Part shown: piece after piece, positions 57,628 to 64,000 of the stretch
Position numbering within the stretch: position 1 is the first letter of the stretch
How the letters are laid out: every line of letters starts with the position of its first letter
Assembly: GCF_003628535.1 (NCBI RefSeq)
Contig: NZ_RBCI01000002.1
Location: 372,001 to 436,000 of the forward strand
Direction: 5' to 3'
DNA: 64,000 bases
DNA from: Flavisolibacter nicotianae
GTDB taxonomy: Bacteria; Bacteroidota; Bacteroidia; Chitinophagales; Chitinophagaceae
The notes under the pieces: model-generated
What the model was told of the DNA's origin: nothing
The model's database searches: none
What the model saw: only the letters and a program-made list of their open reading frames with translations
Program-made: the position numbers and the translations under genes

Positions 57628-57873
57628 TTAAATGTTCCGGTTTAGCGATGAACAGACCGAAAAGCCCACAAGCAGGGAAATCCCCACGGCCGTAATGAGT
57701 CCCAGTCCCCGTTGCTTAGATGAATTGGTGAACAGCATCACCAAGCCAACAAAAAGCTCCCCAATCAATGAACCCCAAAATACAAGGAACAACATGGGGT
57801 CCAAAAATCCCGTGCAAAACAAAAGTGTGTTTACCCCGAATACGACGAAAAGATATTTTTTGTACTGATTCAT
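57628..57873 (-). CDS. Small membrane protein B (81 residues)
   Basis: The product has three hydrophobic segments (YLFVVFGVNTLLFCTGFL, MLFLVFWGSLIGELFVGLVMLF, GLITAVGISLLVGFSVCSSL). It shares the C-terminal GFSVCS signature and the three-segment layout with protein A. It starts 11 bases after the radical SAM stop on the same strand, so it is probably co-transcribed with that cluster. Confidence 0.65.
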   Translation of the reverse strand: MNQYKKYLFVVFGVNTLLFCTGFLDPMLFLVFWGSLIGELFVGLVMLFTNSSKQRGLGLITAVGISLLVGFSVCSSLNRNI

Positions 57874-57884
57874 TGATTGGCTGT

Positions 57885-59294
57885 TTAGAGCGGAGAGGCA
57901 GGCGTTTTTTCGTTGATCAACTGCCGTAGGTACGTTTCTTTTTCATCGCGGTAAAACAGGTTCATGGTTTCAAACGGAATGAGACGTCCGTCTTTGTGAA
58001 CAATGTGCACACAACTTTTTTTGATTGCCCGAACGTCAAAATCCCAGGCGTCGATAAAGCGCATGATGATAACGCGGAAAAGATTGTTGTATGTCAATCC
58101 CGGCGCATGTACTTCGGGCAGGCAGCAAAGCAACTGCTTGAACTTTTCTTCCGTTTTTTCCACCGAGATACCCGTGCTGAAAATGTCGAGCATTTGCTGG
58201 TGCAGGGCTGCATCCTGCTCGTACACGATAGTGTTCTTGCTGTTGTTCAGCAAAGCTTCCGGATCGATATATCGTGTCATTGGAAATACCTGGCCGTTCA
58301 GCTTTAAGGCATAGCCCATCGCCAGTGCATCGGGATTACAGGGTACAGGCAGCAGGTCGTTGGGCTGAAAGACAGTCGTTTGATCCAGTATTTTCTGCCG
58401 CACATCCGTCAAGGTAAGACGGTCTGTTGCGGGATCAAAATGGTCCAGTCGTCCGGCCTGTTGGGTGGGCTGAAAAGTGACACCCCTGACACAGGGCTGC
58501 TTCAACGCGAAGTCAATAATCTCCCCGATCTCATCATCGTTCACGCCTTTTTGAAGCGTGACAACAAGCGTGGTGGAAAGATTGAGTTTGTTCAAATGCT
58601 CCAGTGCCTTCTGCCTGACGTCCGTCAGGTCTTTGCCGCGTAATTGCTGCAGGGCTGCCGGTTTAAACGAGTCAAATTGCAGGTAGATTTCAAAATCAGG
58701 CTGATACTCCGCCAGGCGCATTGCAAAGTCAAAATCCTTTGCAATGCGGATACCGTTGGTATTTACCATCAGGTGCTTGATGGGTTTTGTTTTGGCGATG
58801 TCGAGGATCGCAAAAAAATCAGGGTGAATGGTTGGCTCGCCCCCACTGATTTGTACCACATCGGGCTCACCCTCATTGGCCACGACCGCGTCAAGCATGC
58901 GTTCGACTTCTTCCACTGTCCGGTGACGGCCGTAGTGCGGTGAGCTCATGGCATAACAGGTCGGACAGGTGAGGTTGCACCGGTCGGTGATTTCTACTAT
59001 CGTCAGGCAGCCGTGTTGCTCATGGTCGACGCACAGGCCGCAGTCGTATGGACAGCCGTAATGCGTTGACGTGTTAAACTTCAACGGCATTTCGGAAGGC
59101 TTGTTGTAGTTCCGGATGTTCTTGTAATAGTCGCTGTCGGTTGCAATCAGTACCTTTTGAAAGCCATGTTCGGTACAGTTCTTCAGCATGAACACGTTCT
59201 TGCCTTCGAATACAATCTTGGCGTCAACACGTTTCAGGCAAACAGGGCATAGGCTGATGGTAAAGTCATAATATGTGTAGGGACGTTCAGGCAT
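57885..59294 (-). CDS. Radical SAM protein of the MJ0619/tetraether-synthase type
   Basis: The 469-residue protein has an N-terminal metal-binding part (ISLCPVCLKRVDAKIV), then HYGCPYDCGLCVDHEQHGCL, then the radical SAM cluster motif ITDRCNLTCPTCYA (CxxxCxxC). The SAM-binding segments QISGGEPTIHPDFF and NTNGIRIA follow. Extra cysteines in the C-terminal half (CNPDALAMGY, LLCCLPEVHA) suggest further iron-sulfur sites. This set of cysteines matches the MJ0619 family, whose archaeal member joins lipid chains to make tetraether lipids. The bacterial function is not known to me. It overlaps the Lgt-like gene by 8 bases, so the two are tightly coupled. Confidence 0.83.
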   Translation of the reverse strand: MPERPYTYYDFTISLCPVCLKRVDAKIVFEGKNVFMLKNCTEHGFQKVLIATDSDYYKNIRNYNKPSEMPLKFNTSTHYGCPYDCGLCVDHEQHGCLTIVEITDRCNLTCPTCYAMSSPHYGRHRTVEEVERMLDAVVANEGEPDVVQISGGEPTIHPDFFAILDIAKTKPIKHLMVNTNGIRIAKDFDFAMRLAEYQPDFEIYLQFDSFKPAALQQLRGKDLTDVRQKALEHLNKLNLSTTLVVTLQKGVNDDEIGEIIDFALKQPCVRGVTFQPTQQAGRLDHFDPATDRLTLTDVRQKILDQTTVFQPNDLLPVPCNPDALAMGYALKLNGQVFPMTRYIDPEALLNNSKNTIVYEQDAALHQQMLDIFSTGISVEKTEEKFKQLLCCLPEVHAPGLTYNNLFRVIIMRFIDAWDFDVRAIKKSCVHIVHKDGRLIPFETMNLFYRDEKETYLRQLINEKTPASPL

Positions 59295-60042
59295 AGGAAG
59301 CAAAAAGTTTTTTGGGTTGTAGGAGAACAGGAAGATAATAAGCCAAGCCAGCAATGCAAGTCAGTTGTATCGTGGAAATGCCGGATAGTACCGTGTAATG
59401 CGGCTTGACATAATCCAGTAGAAAGCGGAAGGCAAGGTAGCTGATCATAAAAAGCTTGAAGAGGGCACCGCTTTCAAGCTGTTGTTTTTGCTGCAGTATT
59501 TTCAGTGCGATCCATAACAAGAGTAAAAAGCAGATTTCATAAAGCGTTACGGGATGCCTCGGCACATTGTCGCCAAGCTTCATGGCCCAGGGAAGTGAGC
59601 TTTCATTGCCATATGTTTCTTCATATACGCCCATGCTAAAGCAGCCGATACGCCCAATGATCAGGGCAAGAATCATCGGGTACACAAACAGGTCGCCGGA
59701 AGAGCGTTTTTCGCCAATGAGCTTTTTCACGATTTCCACGCCGAACAGGCCGCCCAGAAAGCCGCCCACGACTGTCTTATTGTTGTAGAGATAGTCAAAA
59801 AGATGCGGGGTGAGCGCTAACTCGTACGGCCGTTCAAGTGAACCGACCAACCGGGAACCAACCAGTGCGCCGAAGATGGCACCGGTGATCACCCAAATGC
59901 GGGAAGAAGCGGGGAATGCATCACCGTGTTTGTTTCGTAAAAAAAGAAAATAACGGAACCCGGTAAAGAAAGCCATCGTTTCCATGATAGCATGCATGGA
60001 AAGGGTCGCGGAGCCGATTTGAACTGTAAAGGGGAATGTCAC
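59287..60042 (-). CDS. Lgt-like prolipoprotein diacylglyceryl transferase family protein
   Basis: The 251-residue integral membrane protein has about seven hydrophobic segments and an Lgt signature near residue 125 (LALIIGRIGCFSMGVYEETYG), preceded by GFLGGLFGVEIVKK. Lgt moves diacylglycerol from phosphatidylglycerol to the lipobox cysteine. The usual asparagine of GRxGNF is replaced by cysteine, and the protein is paired with a radical SAM enzyme, so it may act on another lipid acceptor. The start is set at a GTG (60042), placed 3 bases downstream of the upstream lipoprotein stop. No longer homologous start exists. The gene overlaps the radical SAM gene by 8 bases. Confidence 0.8.
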   Translation of the reverse strand: MTFPFTVQIGSATLSMHAIMETMAFFTGFRYFLFLRNKHGDAFPASSRIWVITGAIFGALVGSRLVGSLERPYELALTPHLFDYLYNNKTVVGGFLGGLFGVEIVKKLIGEKRSSGDLFVYPMILALIIGRIGCFSMGVYEETYGNESSLPWAMKLGDNVPRHPVTLYEICFLLLLWIALKILQQKQQLESGALFKLFMISYLAFRFLLDYVKPHYTVLSGISTIQLTCIAGLAYYLPVLLQPKKLFASYA

Positions 60043-60046
60043 GCAA

Positions 60047-60658
60047 TTACTCTTTGGTCCAGGTTTGCAATGTAGGGAAAACACTGAATTGCAAAAGACC
60101 CTCGCCTTTTGCATAATACAATTTGTAGATCCCCGGGGGCTTGCCAATGGTTGTATCACACAATACTTCTACAACATTCGCATAGGTTCGACTGCCAATT
60201 GCAAAGGAGGGGAGCAACCGGCTTGCGGTATTCCCGTTCAACGAAGCACTGGCCAGGCCATTCGCTTGCAGGTTATAAAGTGACAGCGTCGCGTTGTTCA
60301 ACCGGAAGGAAATGGAACGAATATGACCCGTCGTGCTGAAACGGATCGAACCTTTCGGCCGTTTCAGCGTGTCGAGCTCGCGGGTCTCGAACACCTTGTT
60401 TGCTTCACAGGAAGGCGAAGGGCCAAACGCGCCGCCCCTTGCCTGGTAGGGCGCTGTCTCCTCAATGTTGTTCAACGTGAATGTATCTGCCTGGTTAGTG
60501 GTACGAAATATCAATTGCTGATTGTGGCGGTATGGAAACCAGCTGTCGAGTGTATCGTCTTTGTAGCCGGGACAGTCAATTCGTTTGCTGCAATCTCCGC
60601 ACGACAAAAACAAAACTGTGCAGCAAACAACAAGCAGGCCGGTTGCAAATGTTTTCAT
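60047..60658 (-). CDS. Hypothetical lipoprotein of the Lgt/radical SAM cluster
   Basis: The 203-residue protein begins MKTFATGLLVVCCTVLFLSC, with the lipobox LSCGDC; the lipid-carrying cysteine is residue 20. The mature part has paired cysteines (CSKRIDCPGY) and a beta-rich fold (RYNQQLIFRTTNQADTFTL-type repeats, LPSFAIGSRTYANVVEV), but no named family. It is the first gene of the cluster, and its stop is 5 bases from the Lgt-like start, so a substrate or partner role for the Lgt-like enzyme is a reasonable guess. Confidence 0.72.
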   Translation of the reverse strand: MKTFATGLLVVCCTVLFLSCGDCSKRIDCPGYKDDTLDSWFPYRHNQQLIFRTTNQADTFTLNNIEETAPYQARGGAFGPSPSCEANKVFETRELDTLKRPKGSIRFSTTGHIRSISFRLNNATLSLYNLQANGLASASLNGNTASRLLPSFAIGSRTYANVVEVLCDTTIGKPPGIYKLYYAKGEGLLQFSVFPTLQTWTKE

Positions 60659-60963
60659 GACCGGTAATTTATTACTTATCCGTCAGAAGAAAGAAGCTTG
60701 CAAAAACTTACGTCACGATTTTTAGGTTGAACATTGGCGTTCCAACCGCTTGCATAATGCTACCAAAAGTGGCACATAGGCTTCCACCACCCGTGATTTT
60801 TCAATGCCACCGCGATCAGGAAAGCTGTCGGCGTCCCGGTTCAAATTACCTGGCAGAAAATGCGTCGCTTTATTCTTTGTATCCTGGCTGTTGCTGCAAA
60901 ATGAGCAGGACGTGGTTGCTTTTGTTCGGCAGCGTTGTTTTGGATGTCAAATGATTTCAACTG
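60659..60963. other. 305-base gap without a gene
   Basis: I see no convincing coding frame or RNA gene. It must contain the promoter of the lipoprotein/Lgt-like/radical SAM operon near 60660-60740. A 75-codon plus-strand frame here is rich in Cys and Pro and has no features of a protein. Confidence 0.5.
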
Positions 60964-61611
60964 TTAAGACTTCAGCAGTTTGAACGCATGTGTCCACCGG
61001 TTATACAAAAAGCCGGGAATGCACCACAGGATGCACAAGGGCTCAATGGCTCGTGCCGCTTCGGCCTTGCCCATGTCTTCGGTATCCCAGCCGAATGCTG
61101 TCAGGATTTCGGTGACCGTTTTCCTGGCGCCATCGTCGTTGCCGCAAATAAACATCGTGGGCCTGCCTTCGGTGTACTGCGGTTTGTACATCTGCGCATT
61201 GCCAACGCTGTTGAAGGCTTTTACCAGGTGTGCGTCGGGTAAAAGCGCTTGCAGTTTTTCCATAAGCGAAGTATGGCCGTCGGTAAAAAAGGAGAGCACC
61301 CCGTTGACGGGCGGCTCCTTGGCAATGGGATTGGTGACATCAATGACCGTTTTACCCCTGAAGTTTTCAAGGCCGCTTTCCTGTACGGCCTGTTCGGCCG
61401 CAATACCTGCAACAGCCAGCACCAGCAGGTCACCGAAAGCAGCCGCTTCGGCAAACAAACCGGCCTTGCCTGACGGATTTTTTTTCGCCCATTTCACCAC
61501 GTCCTCTTTCTGTGGATCCCTTGTGCCGATCATTACCTGGTGGCCTTCGGTTAAAAAGGCGGTGGCCAGTACCCGGCCCACGATTCCCGACCCGATAATC
61601 CCGATTTTCAT
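60964..61611 (-). CDS. F420-dependent NADP reductase-like oxidoreductase
   Basis: The 215-residue protein has a Rossmann NADP site MKIGIIGSGIVGRVLATAF with the NADP-type R in GTRDPQKEDVV, and VIDVTNPIAKEPPVNGVL near residue 98. The later VKAFNSVGNAQMYKP and MFICGNDDGARKTVTEIL are typical of the F420:NADP oxidoreductase-like (YCSI) family. Bacteroidetes generally lack F420, so the cofactor partner may be different. It is monocistronic and divergent from ruvB. Confidence 0.85.
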   Translation of the reverse strand: MKIGIIGSGIVGRVLATAFLTEGHQVMIGTRDPQKEDVVKWAKKNPSGKAGLFAEAAAFGDLLVLAVAGIAAEQAVQESGLENFRGKTVIDVTNPIAKEPPVNGVLSFFTDGHTSLMEKLQALLPDAHLVKAFNSVGNAQMYKPQYTEGRPTMFICGNDDGARKTVTEILTAFGWDTEDMGKAEAARAIEPLCILWCIPGFLYNRWTHAFKLLKS

Positions 61612-61680
61612 ATGCGTGTTTTAGGCCGAAATTACGCTTTGATTTAAGCATTCCTTGGCGAAAATCGTTGCTAAATTCCT

Positions 61681-61688
61681 TAGCTTTA
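61681..61688 (+). promoter_or_regulatory. ruvB promoter candidate
   Basis: TAGCTTTA (one base off TAnnTTTG), with a TTG at 61655-61657, 23 bases upstream. The predicted start site falls before the inverted repeat at 61702 and 85-90 bases before the ruvB ATG. Confidence 0.4.
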
Positions 61689-61701
61689 CGTCCATAAAAT
61701 C

Positions 61702-61773
61702 AGCTTCAGGTTGCAGGCTTTTCGCGGCAGGCATGTGAAATATCCTGTAGCTTGCGGCTCGCAGCTTGAAGCT
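61702..61773. repeat. Inverted repeat in the ruvB leader (locus F)
   Basis: AGCTTCAGGTTGCAGG (61702-61717) and CTCGCAGCTTGAAGCT (61758-61773) are imperfect reverse complements. The right side repeats GCTTG/GCAG words. It lies in the leader just before the ruvB ATG. Confidence 0.5.
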
Positions 61774-61782
61774 TTCCCTACT

Positions 61783-62826
61783 ATGGCAAATCCTAATTTA
61801 ACGTCCGGAAAAGAAGGACTCTCGGCAACGGAAAAAGAATTCGAAAACGGTATCCGGCCGCAGCAGATCGAAGAGTTCTCCGGTCAGCCGCAGATTATTG
61901 AAAACCTCCGCATCTTCATCAAAGCGGCCAAGATCCGCGGTGAGGCGCTGGACCATGTGTTGTTTCATGGTCCTCCGGGTCTGGGTAAAACCACCTTGTC
62001 ACGCATTGTCGCAAACGAGATGGGCGTCAGCATCAAAGAAACCTCCGGGCCGGTGATCGAAAAACCCGGCGACCTGGCCGGTTTGCTTACAGGCCTTCAG
62101 CCCAATGATGTGTTGTTTATCGATGAAATCCACCGCCTGAGCACCGTGGTGGAAGAATACCTGTATTCGGCCATGGAAGATTACAAGATCGACATCATGA
62201 TCGACAGCGGTCCCAATGCCCGCAGCATCCAGATCAACCTCTCGCCGTTTACGCTGATTGGTGCCACCACGCGGAGCGGTTTGCTCACGGCCCCGCTGCT
62301 TTCGCGGTTTGCCATCAAGTCGCGACTGGAATACTATGATGCCGAAACGCTGAAAAAGATCATCCTGCGTTCGGCAAGCATTTTAAATGCCGACATCTCT
62401 ACCGAAGCGGCCGGCGAAATTGCCCGTCGCAGCCGCGGCACGCCGCGTATCGCCAATGGCCTGCTGCGCCGCGTACGCGATTTTGCCCAGGTGCTGAACG
62501 ACAGCACCATCGACCTTGGCATTACACAACACGGGTTGCGAGCCCTGAACGTGGATGAACACGGCCTGGATGAAATGGACAACCGTATCCTGGCGGCTAT
62601 CATCGAAAAGTTCAAGGGAGGGCCGGTGGGCATCACCACCATCGCCACGGCCGTAGGCGAAGAAGCGGGAACACTGGAAGAAGTGTACGAGCCGTTTTTG
62701 ATCCAGGAAGGGTTCATTATGCGTACGCCGAGAGGCAGGGAGGTGACGGCAAAAGCGTATGCGCATCTGGGTAAAACGCCGCCGTTGCGTGGCGCATCCG
62801 GCAACTTGTTTGGTGGTTTAGCCTGA
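61783..62826 (+). CDS. ruvB: Holliday junction branch-migration helicase RuvB
   Basis: RuvB is the hexameric AAA+ motor that moves Holliday junctions with RuvA. The 347-residue protein has Walker [14 protein letters not shown] near residue 63, Walker [11 protein letters not shown] near 110, [21 protein letters not shown] (sensor), [22 protein letters not shown], and the winged-helix end [22 protein letters not shown]. The start is set at [10 protein letters not shown]. It is a single gene. Confidence 0.97.
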   Translation: MANPNLTSGKEGLSATEKEFENGIRPQQIEEFSGQPQIIENLRIFIKAAKIRGEALDHVLFHGPPGLGKTTLSRIVANEMGVSIKETSGPVIEKPGDLAGLLTGLQPNDVLFIDEIHRLSTVVEEYLYSAMEDYKIDIMIDSGPNARSIQINLSPFTLIGATTRSGLLTAPLLSRFAIKSRLEYYDAETLKKIILRSASILNADISTEAAGEIARRSRGTPRIANGLLRRVRDFAQVLNDSTIDLGITQHGLRALNVDEHGLDEMDNRILAAIIEKFKGGPVGITTIATAVGEEAGTLEEVYEPFLIQEGFIMRTPRGREVTAKAYAHLGKTPPLRGASGNLFGGLA

Positions 62827-62850
62827 GCGTGAAGGCAAAGTAAAAAAATA

Positions 62851-62882
62851 AAAAAAGTGTCCTGAACGTAAGACACCTTTTG
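62851..62882 (+). terminator. Rho-independent terminator of ruvB
   Basis: AAAAAGTGTC (up to 62861) pairs with GACACCTTTT (62872-62881) over a 10-base loop. Just after it comes TTTTGAATTTTGAC, the word set of the A-type repeats, reaching the stop of the acetyltransferase gene. Confidence 0.75.
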
Positions 62883-62908
62883 AATTTTGACCCTTTATTT
62901 TTGACTCA

Positions 62909-63337
62909 TCAAAGTTCCTTTTCCATCACAAAGTGCGGGATGGTGATTTCCTGGAACTCGTCGCCTTTGCGTTTGTAGCCCATCTTTTCGTAAAACCCCG
63001 AAGCGTCTTTGCGGGCATGCATCGTAATTTTTTTGTAGCCCCTGTCCCTGGCCAGGTTTTCGGCAAACTGCATCAGGGCACGGCCGATGCCTTTTCCCTG
63101 TACGTCATTGACCACGGCCATCTGGCGAAGGCGTACGGTTTCGGGATCTTCCTCCACCAGCATGCAGCAACCCAACATCCGGTCTTCTTCGTAAGCTGCC
63201 ATGTGCATGTTTTGCTTTTCCTTTTCCAGTTCGTCTTTTGAAAAATGAAGTCCCAGCGGTTTGCGCAAAATCTCGTCACGCAACTTCAGCATCTGCTTGT
63301 ATTCCTCCGTGCCGTAATCGATAATTTTTAATGCCAT
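62909..63337 (-). CDS. GNAT-family N-acetyltransferase
   Basis: The 142-residue protein has the acetyl-CoA-binding core with QMAVVNDVQGKGIGRALMQFAE near residue 72 (the RxxGxG/A-like loop reads GKGIGRA) and the later YKKITMHARKDASGFYEKMGYK. The family members are mostly known as small-molecule or protein acetyltransferases. The length is normal. It is convergent with ruvB. Confidence 0.9.
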   Translation of the reverse strand: MALKIIDYGTEEYKQMLKLRDEILRKPLGLHFSKDELEKEKQNMHMAAYEEDRMLGCCMLVEEDPETVRLRQMAVVNDVQGKGIGRALMQFAENLARDRGYKKITMHARKDASGFYEKMGYKRKGDEFQEITIPHFVMEKEL

Positions 63338-63565
63338 GTATGAGCGGGTTGACGTTGTGCAATACTACAAATATCCGTTTACTCGGCCAATTCACTGCCG
63401 GTCGCCGGCATTTTTTGCAGAAAAGGAAGAAGGCAGAACGCGGCAATGTTTGGTGCAAGGGCCATTGGATAAAAGAGCGGGCGGCGAAGATGGTTTTGCC
63501 GCCGGCCTTCAAGGAAGGAAGCCTGCAGCATCGCCAACTGTTTTACAGATGTTTTTGATCGGCAG

Positions 63566-63594
63566 TTGTTTTTTTCCAAAAACCTATATTTTTG
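63566..63594 (+). promoter_or_regulatory. acpP promoter
   Basis: TTG at 63566-63568 and TATTTTTG at 63587-63594 (exact TAnnTTTG) are 18 bases apart, the expected spacing. The transcript would start near 63601, about 20 bases before the acpP ATG. This is the clearest promoter in the window. Confidence 0.75.
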
Positions 63595-63620
63595 CACCAC
63601 TATAACCAAATTTTTACAAT

Positions 63621-63857
63621 ATGTCAGACATTGCAGCAAGAGTAAAAAAAATCATCGTAGATAAGCTGGGCGTTGATGAAGCAGAAGTTACGAATGAAGC
63701 TTCTTTTACCAACGATTTGGGTGCCGACTCGCTGGATACAGTTGAATTGATCATGGAATTCGAAAAAGAATTCAATATTTCAATCCCCGACGAGCAAGCC
63801 GAAACCATTACCACTGTTGGTCAAGCTGTTTCTTACCTTGAAGAACACGCAAAGTAA
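63621..63857 (+). CDS. acpP: Acyl carrier protein
   Basis: AcpP carries growing acyl chains in fatty acid synthesis on a phosphopantetheine arm attached to Ser37 in [16 protein letters not shown]. The 78-residue acidic protein has the usual four-helix layout and normal length. A good promoter precedes it and a terminator follows. fabF usually follows acpP in related genomes, but a terminator and repeat come first here, so the operon link, if any, lies outside the window. Confidence 0.97.
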   Translation: MSDIAARVKKIIVDKLGVDEAEVTNEASFTNDLGADSLDTVELIMEFEKEFNISIPDEQAETITTVGQAVSYLEEHAK

Positions 63858-63890
63858 TTGCCGTTCTACTATAGAACTTCATACCAATTC

Positions 63891-63926
63891 CGCCTTCATG
63901 TTCCCGTAACAGAAGGCGGTTTTATC
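63891..63926 (+). terminator. Rho-independent terminator of acpP
   Basis: CCGCCTTC (63891-63898) pairs with GAAGGCGG (63913-63920) and is followed by TTTTATCTTT. Confidence 0.88.
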
Positions 63927-63938
63927 TTTACAGGGAAG

Positions 63939-64000
63939 TCAAAACTCAAAAGAGAAAAGTCTTAAAACAGGCGTTTCGTTCGAAATATCTTTTGAATTTT
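63939..64000. repeat. Word-type inverted repeat at the right edge (locus A5, partial)
   Basis: GTCAAAACTCAAAAG (63939-63953) faces CTTTTGAATTTT at the end of the window (11 of 12 bases pair), with GGCGTTTCG in the loop. It matches the GTCAAAA...CGTTT...TTTTGAATTTTG order of loci A1-A3. The far arm continues past the edge. Confidence 0.65.

Noticed and set aside
60727-60954. 75-codon plus-strand frame in the gap before the F420-type gene
   Set aside because: It is rich in Cys and Pro, has no motif, and begins without any start signal.

Overview
The window reads as a chromosomal segment of a Bacteroidetes bacterium, most likely family Chitinophagaceae (base composition near 50% GC; genus not decidable here). 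The reasons are Bacteroidetes-type promoters (TAnnTTTG) ahead of several genes, mostly A-rich rather than Shine-Dalgarno leaders, many small lipoproteins and secreted proteins of Bacteroidetes type, the ftsX / DUF3098 / uppP cluster, DUF3108 and DUF1345 proteins, lamin-tail surface proteins, and C-terminal tricorn-type S41 peptidases. Coding density is high and almost every gene can be placed in a known family.

Layout. 0-1.5 kb: a sugar-phosphate transferase that starts exopolysaccharide synthesis. 1.6-6.5 kb: phenylacetyl-CoA epoxidase genes paaA, paaB, paaC followed directly by a helix-hairpin-helix DNA glycosylase, with paaE one gene away and no paaD. 6.8-12.6 kb: a PfkB kinase, a lamin-tail surface protein with a membrane partner, asd and an SDR oxidoreductase. 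13-17 kb: a flotillin-like protein, DUF2461, and small membrane or lipoproteins. 17.1-18.7 kb: the clearest accessory spot, holding a REP-associated tyrosine transposase (RAYT) bracketed by inverted REP palindromes, a duplicated fragment of the RAYT 3' end, an AT-rich 58-codon gene for a short membrane peptide with its own ribosome site and terminator, and tRNA-Thr(CGU). 18.7-28.8 kb: pncB, a gamma-glutamyltransferase, GDPD, an HD hydrolase, an MsrB-like protein and an M28 peptidase. 28.8-38.5 kb: pdxA, rsmA, a D-2-hydroxyacid dehydrogenase, greA, a HIT protein, ruvC, a flippase-like membrane protein and DUF3108. 38.7-47.2 kb: an MBL hydrolase, an MFS permease, uppP, DUF3098, ftsX and leuS. 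47.2-57.3 kb: an EEP nuclease, a nonsense-interrupted gene, two tandem giant tricorn-like S41 proteases and an M23 peptidase. 57.3-60.7 kb: a compact cluster of lipoprotein, Lgt-like transferase, radical SAM enzyme of the MJ0619 type and two tiny sister membrane proteins. 61-64 kb: an F420-type NADP reductase, ruvB, a GNAT acetyltransferase and acpP.

Two things stand out as possibly undescribed. First, many intergenic gaps carry long inverted repeats whose arms are built from short 7-9 bp words repeated in tandem. The word differs from locus to locus, but the architecture (word-built left arm, 30-170 bp loop, reverse-complement right arm) recurs at about ten sites, sometimes wrapped around an ordinary terminator, sometimes inside operons. 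Second, the radical SAM / Lgt-like / lipoprotein cluster looks like a dedicated lipid- or lipoprotein-modifying module of unknown chemistry. The RAYT/REP island with its small peptide gene is the third candidate.
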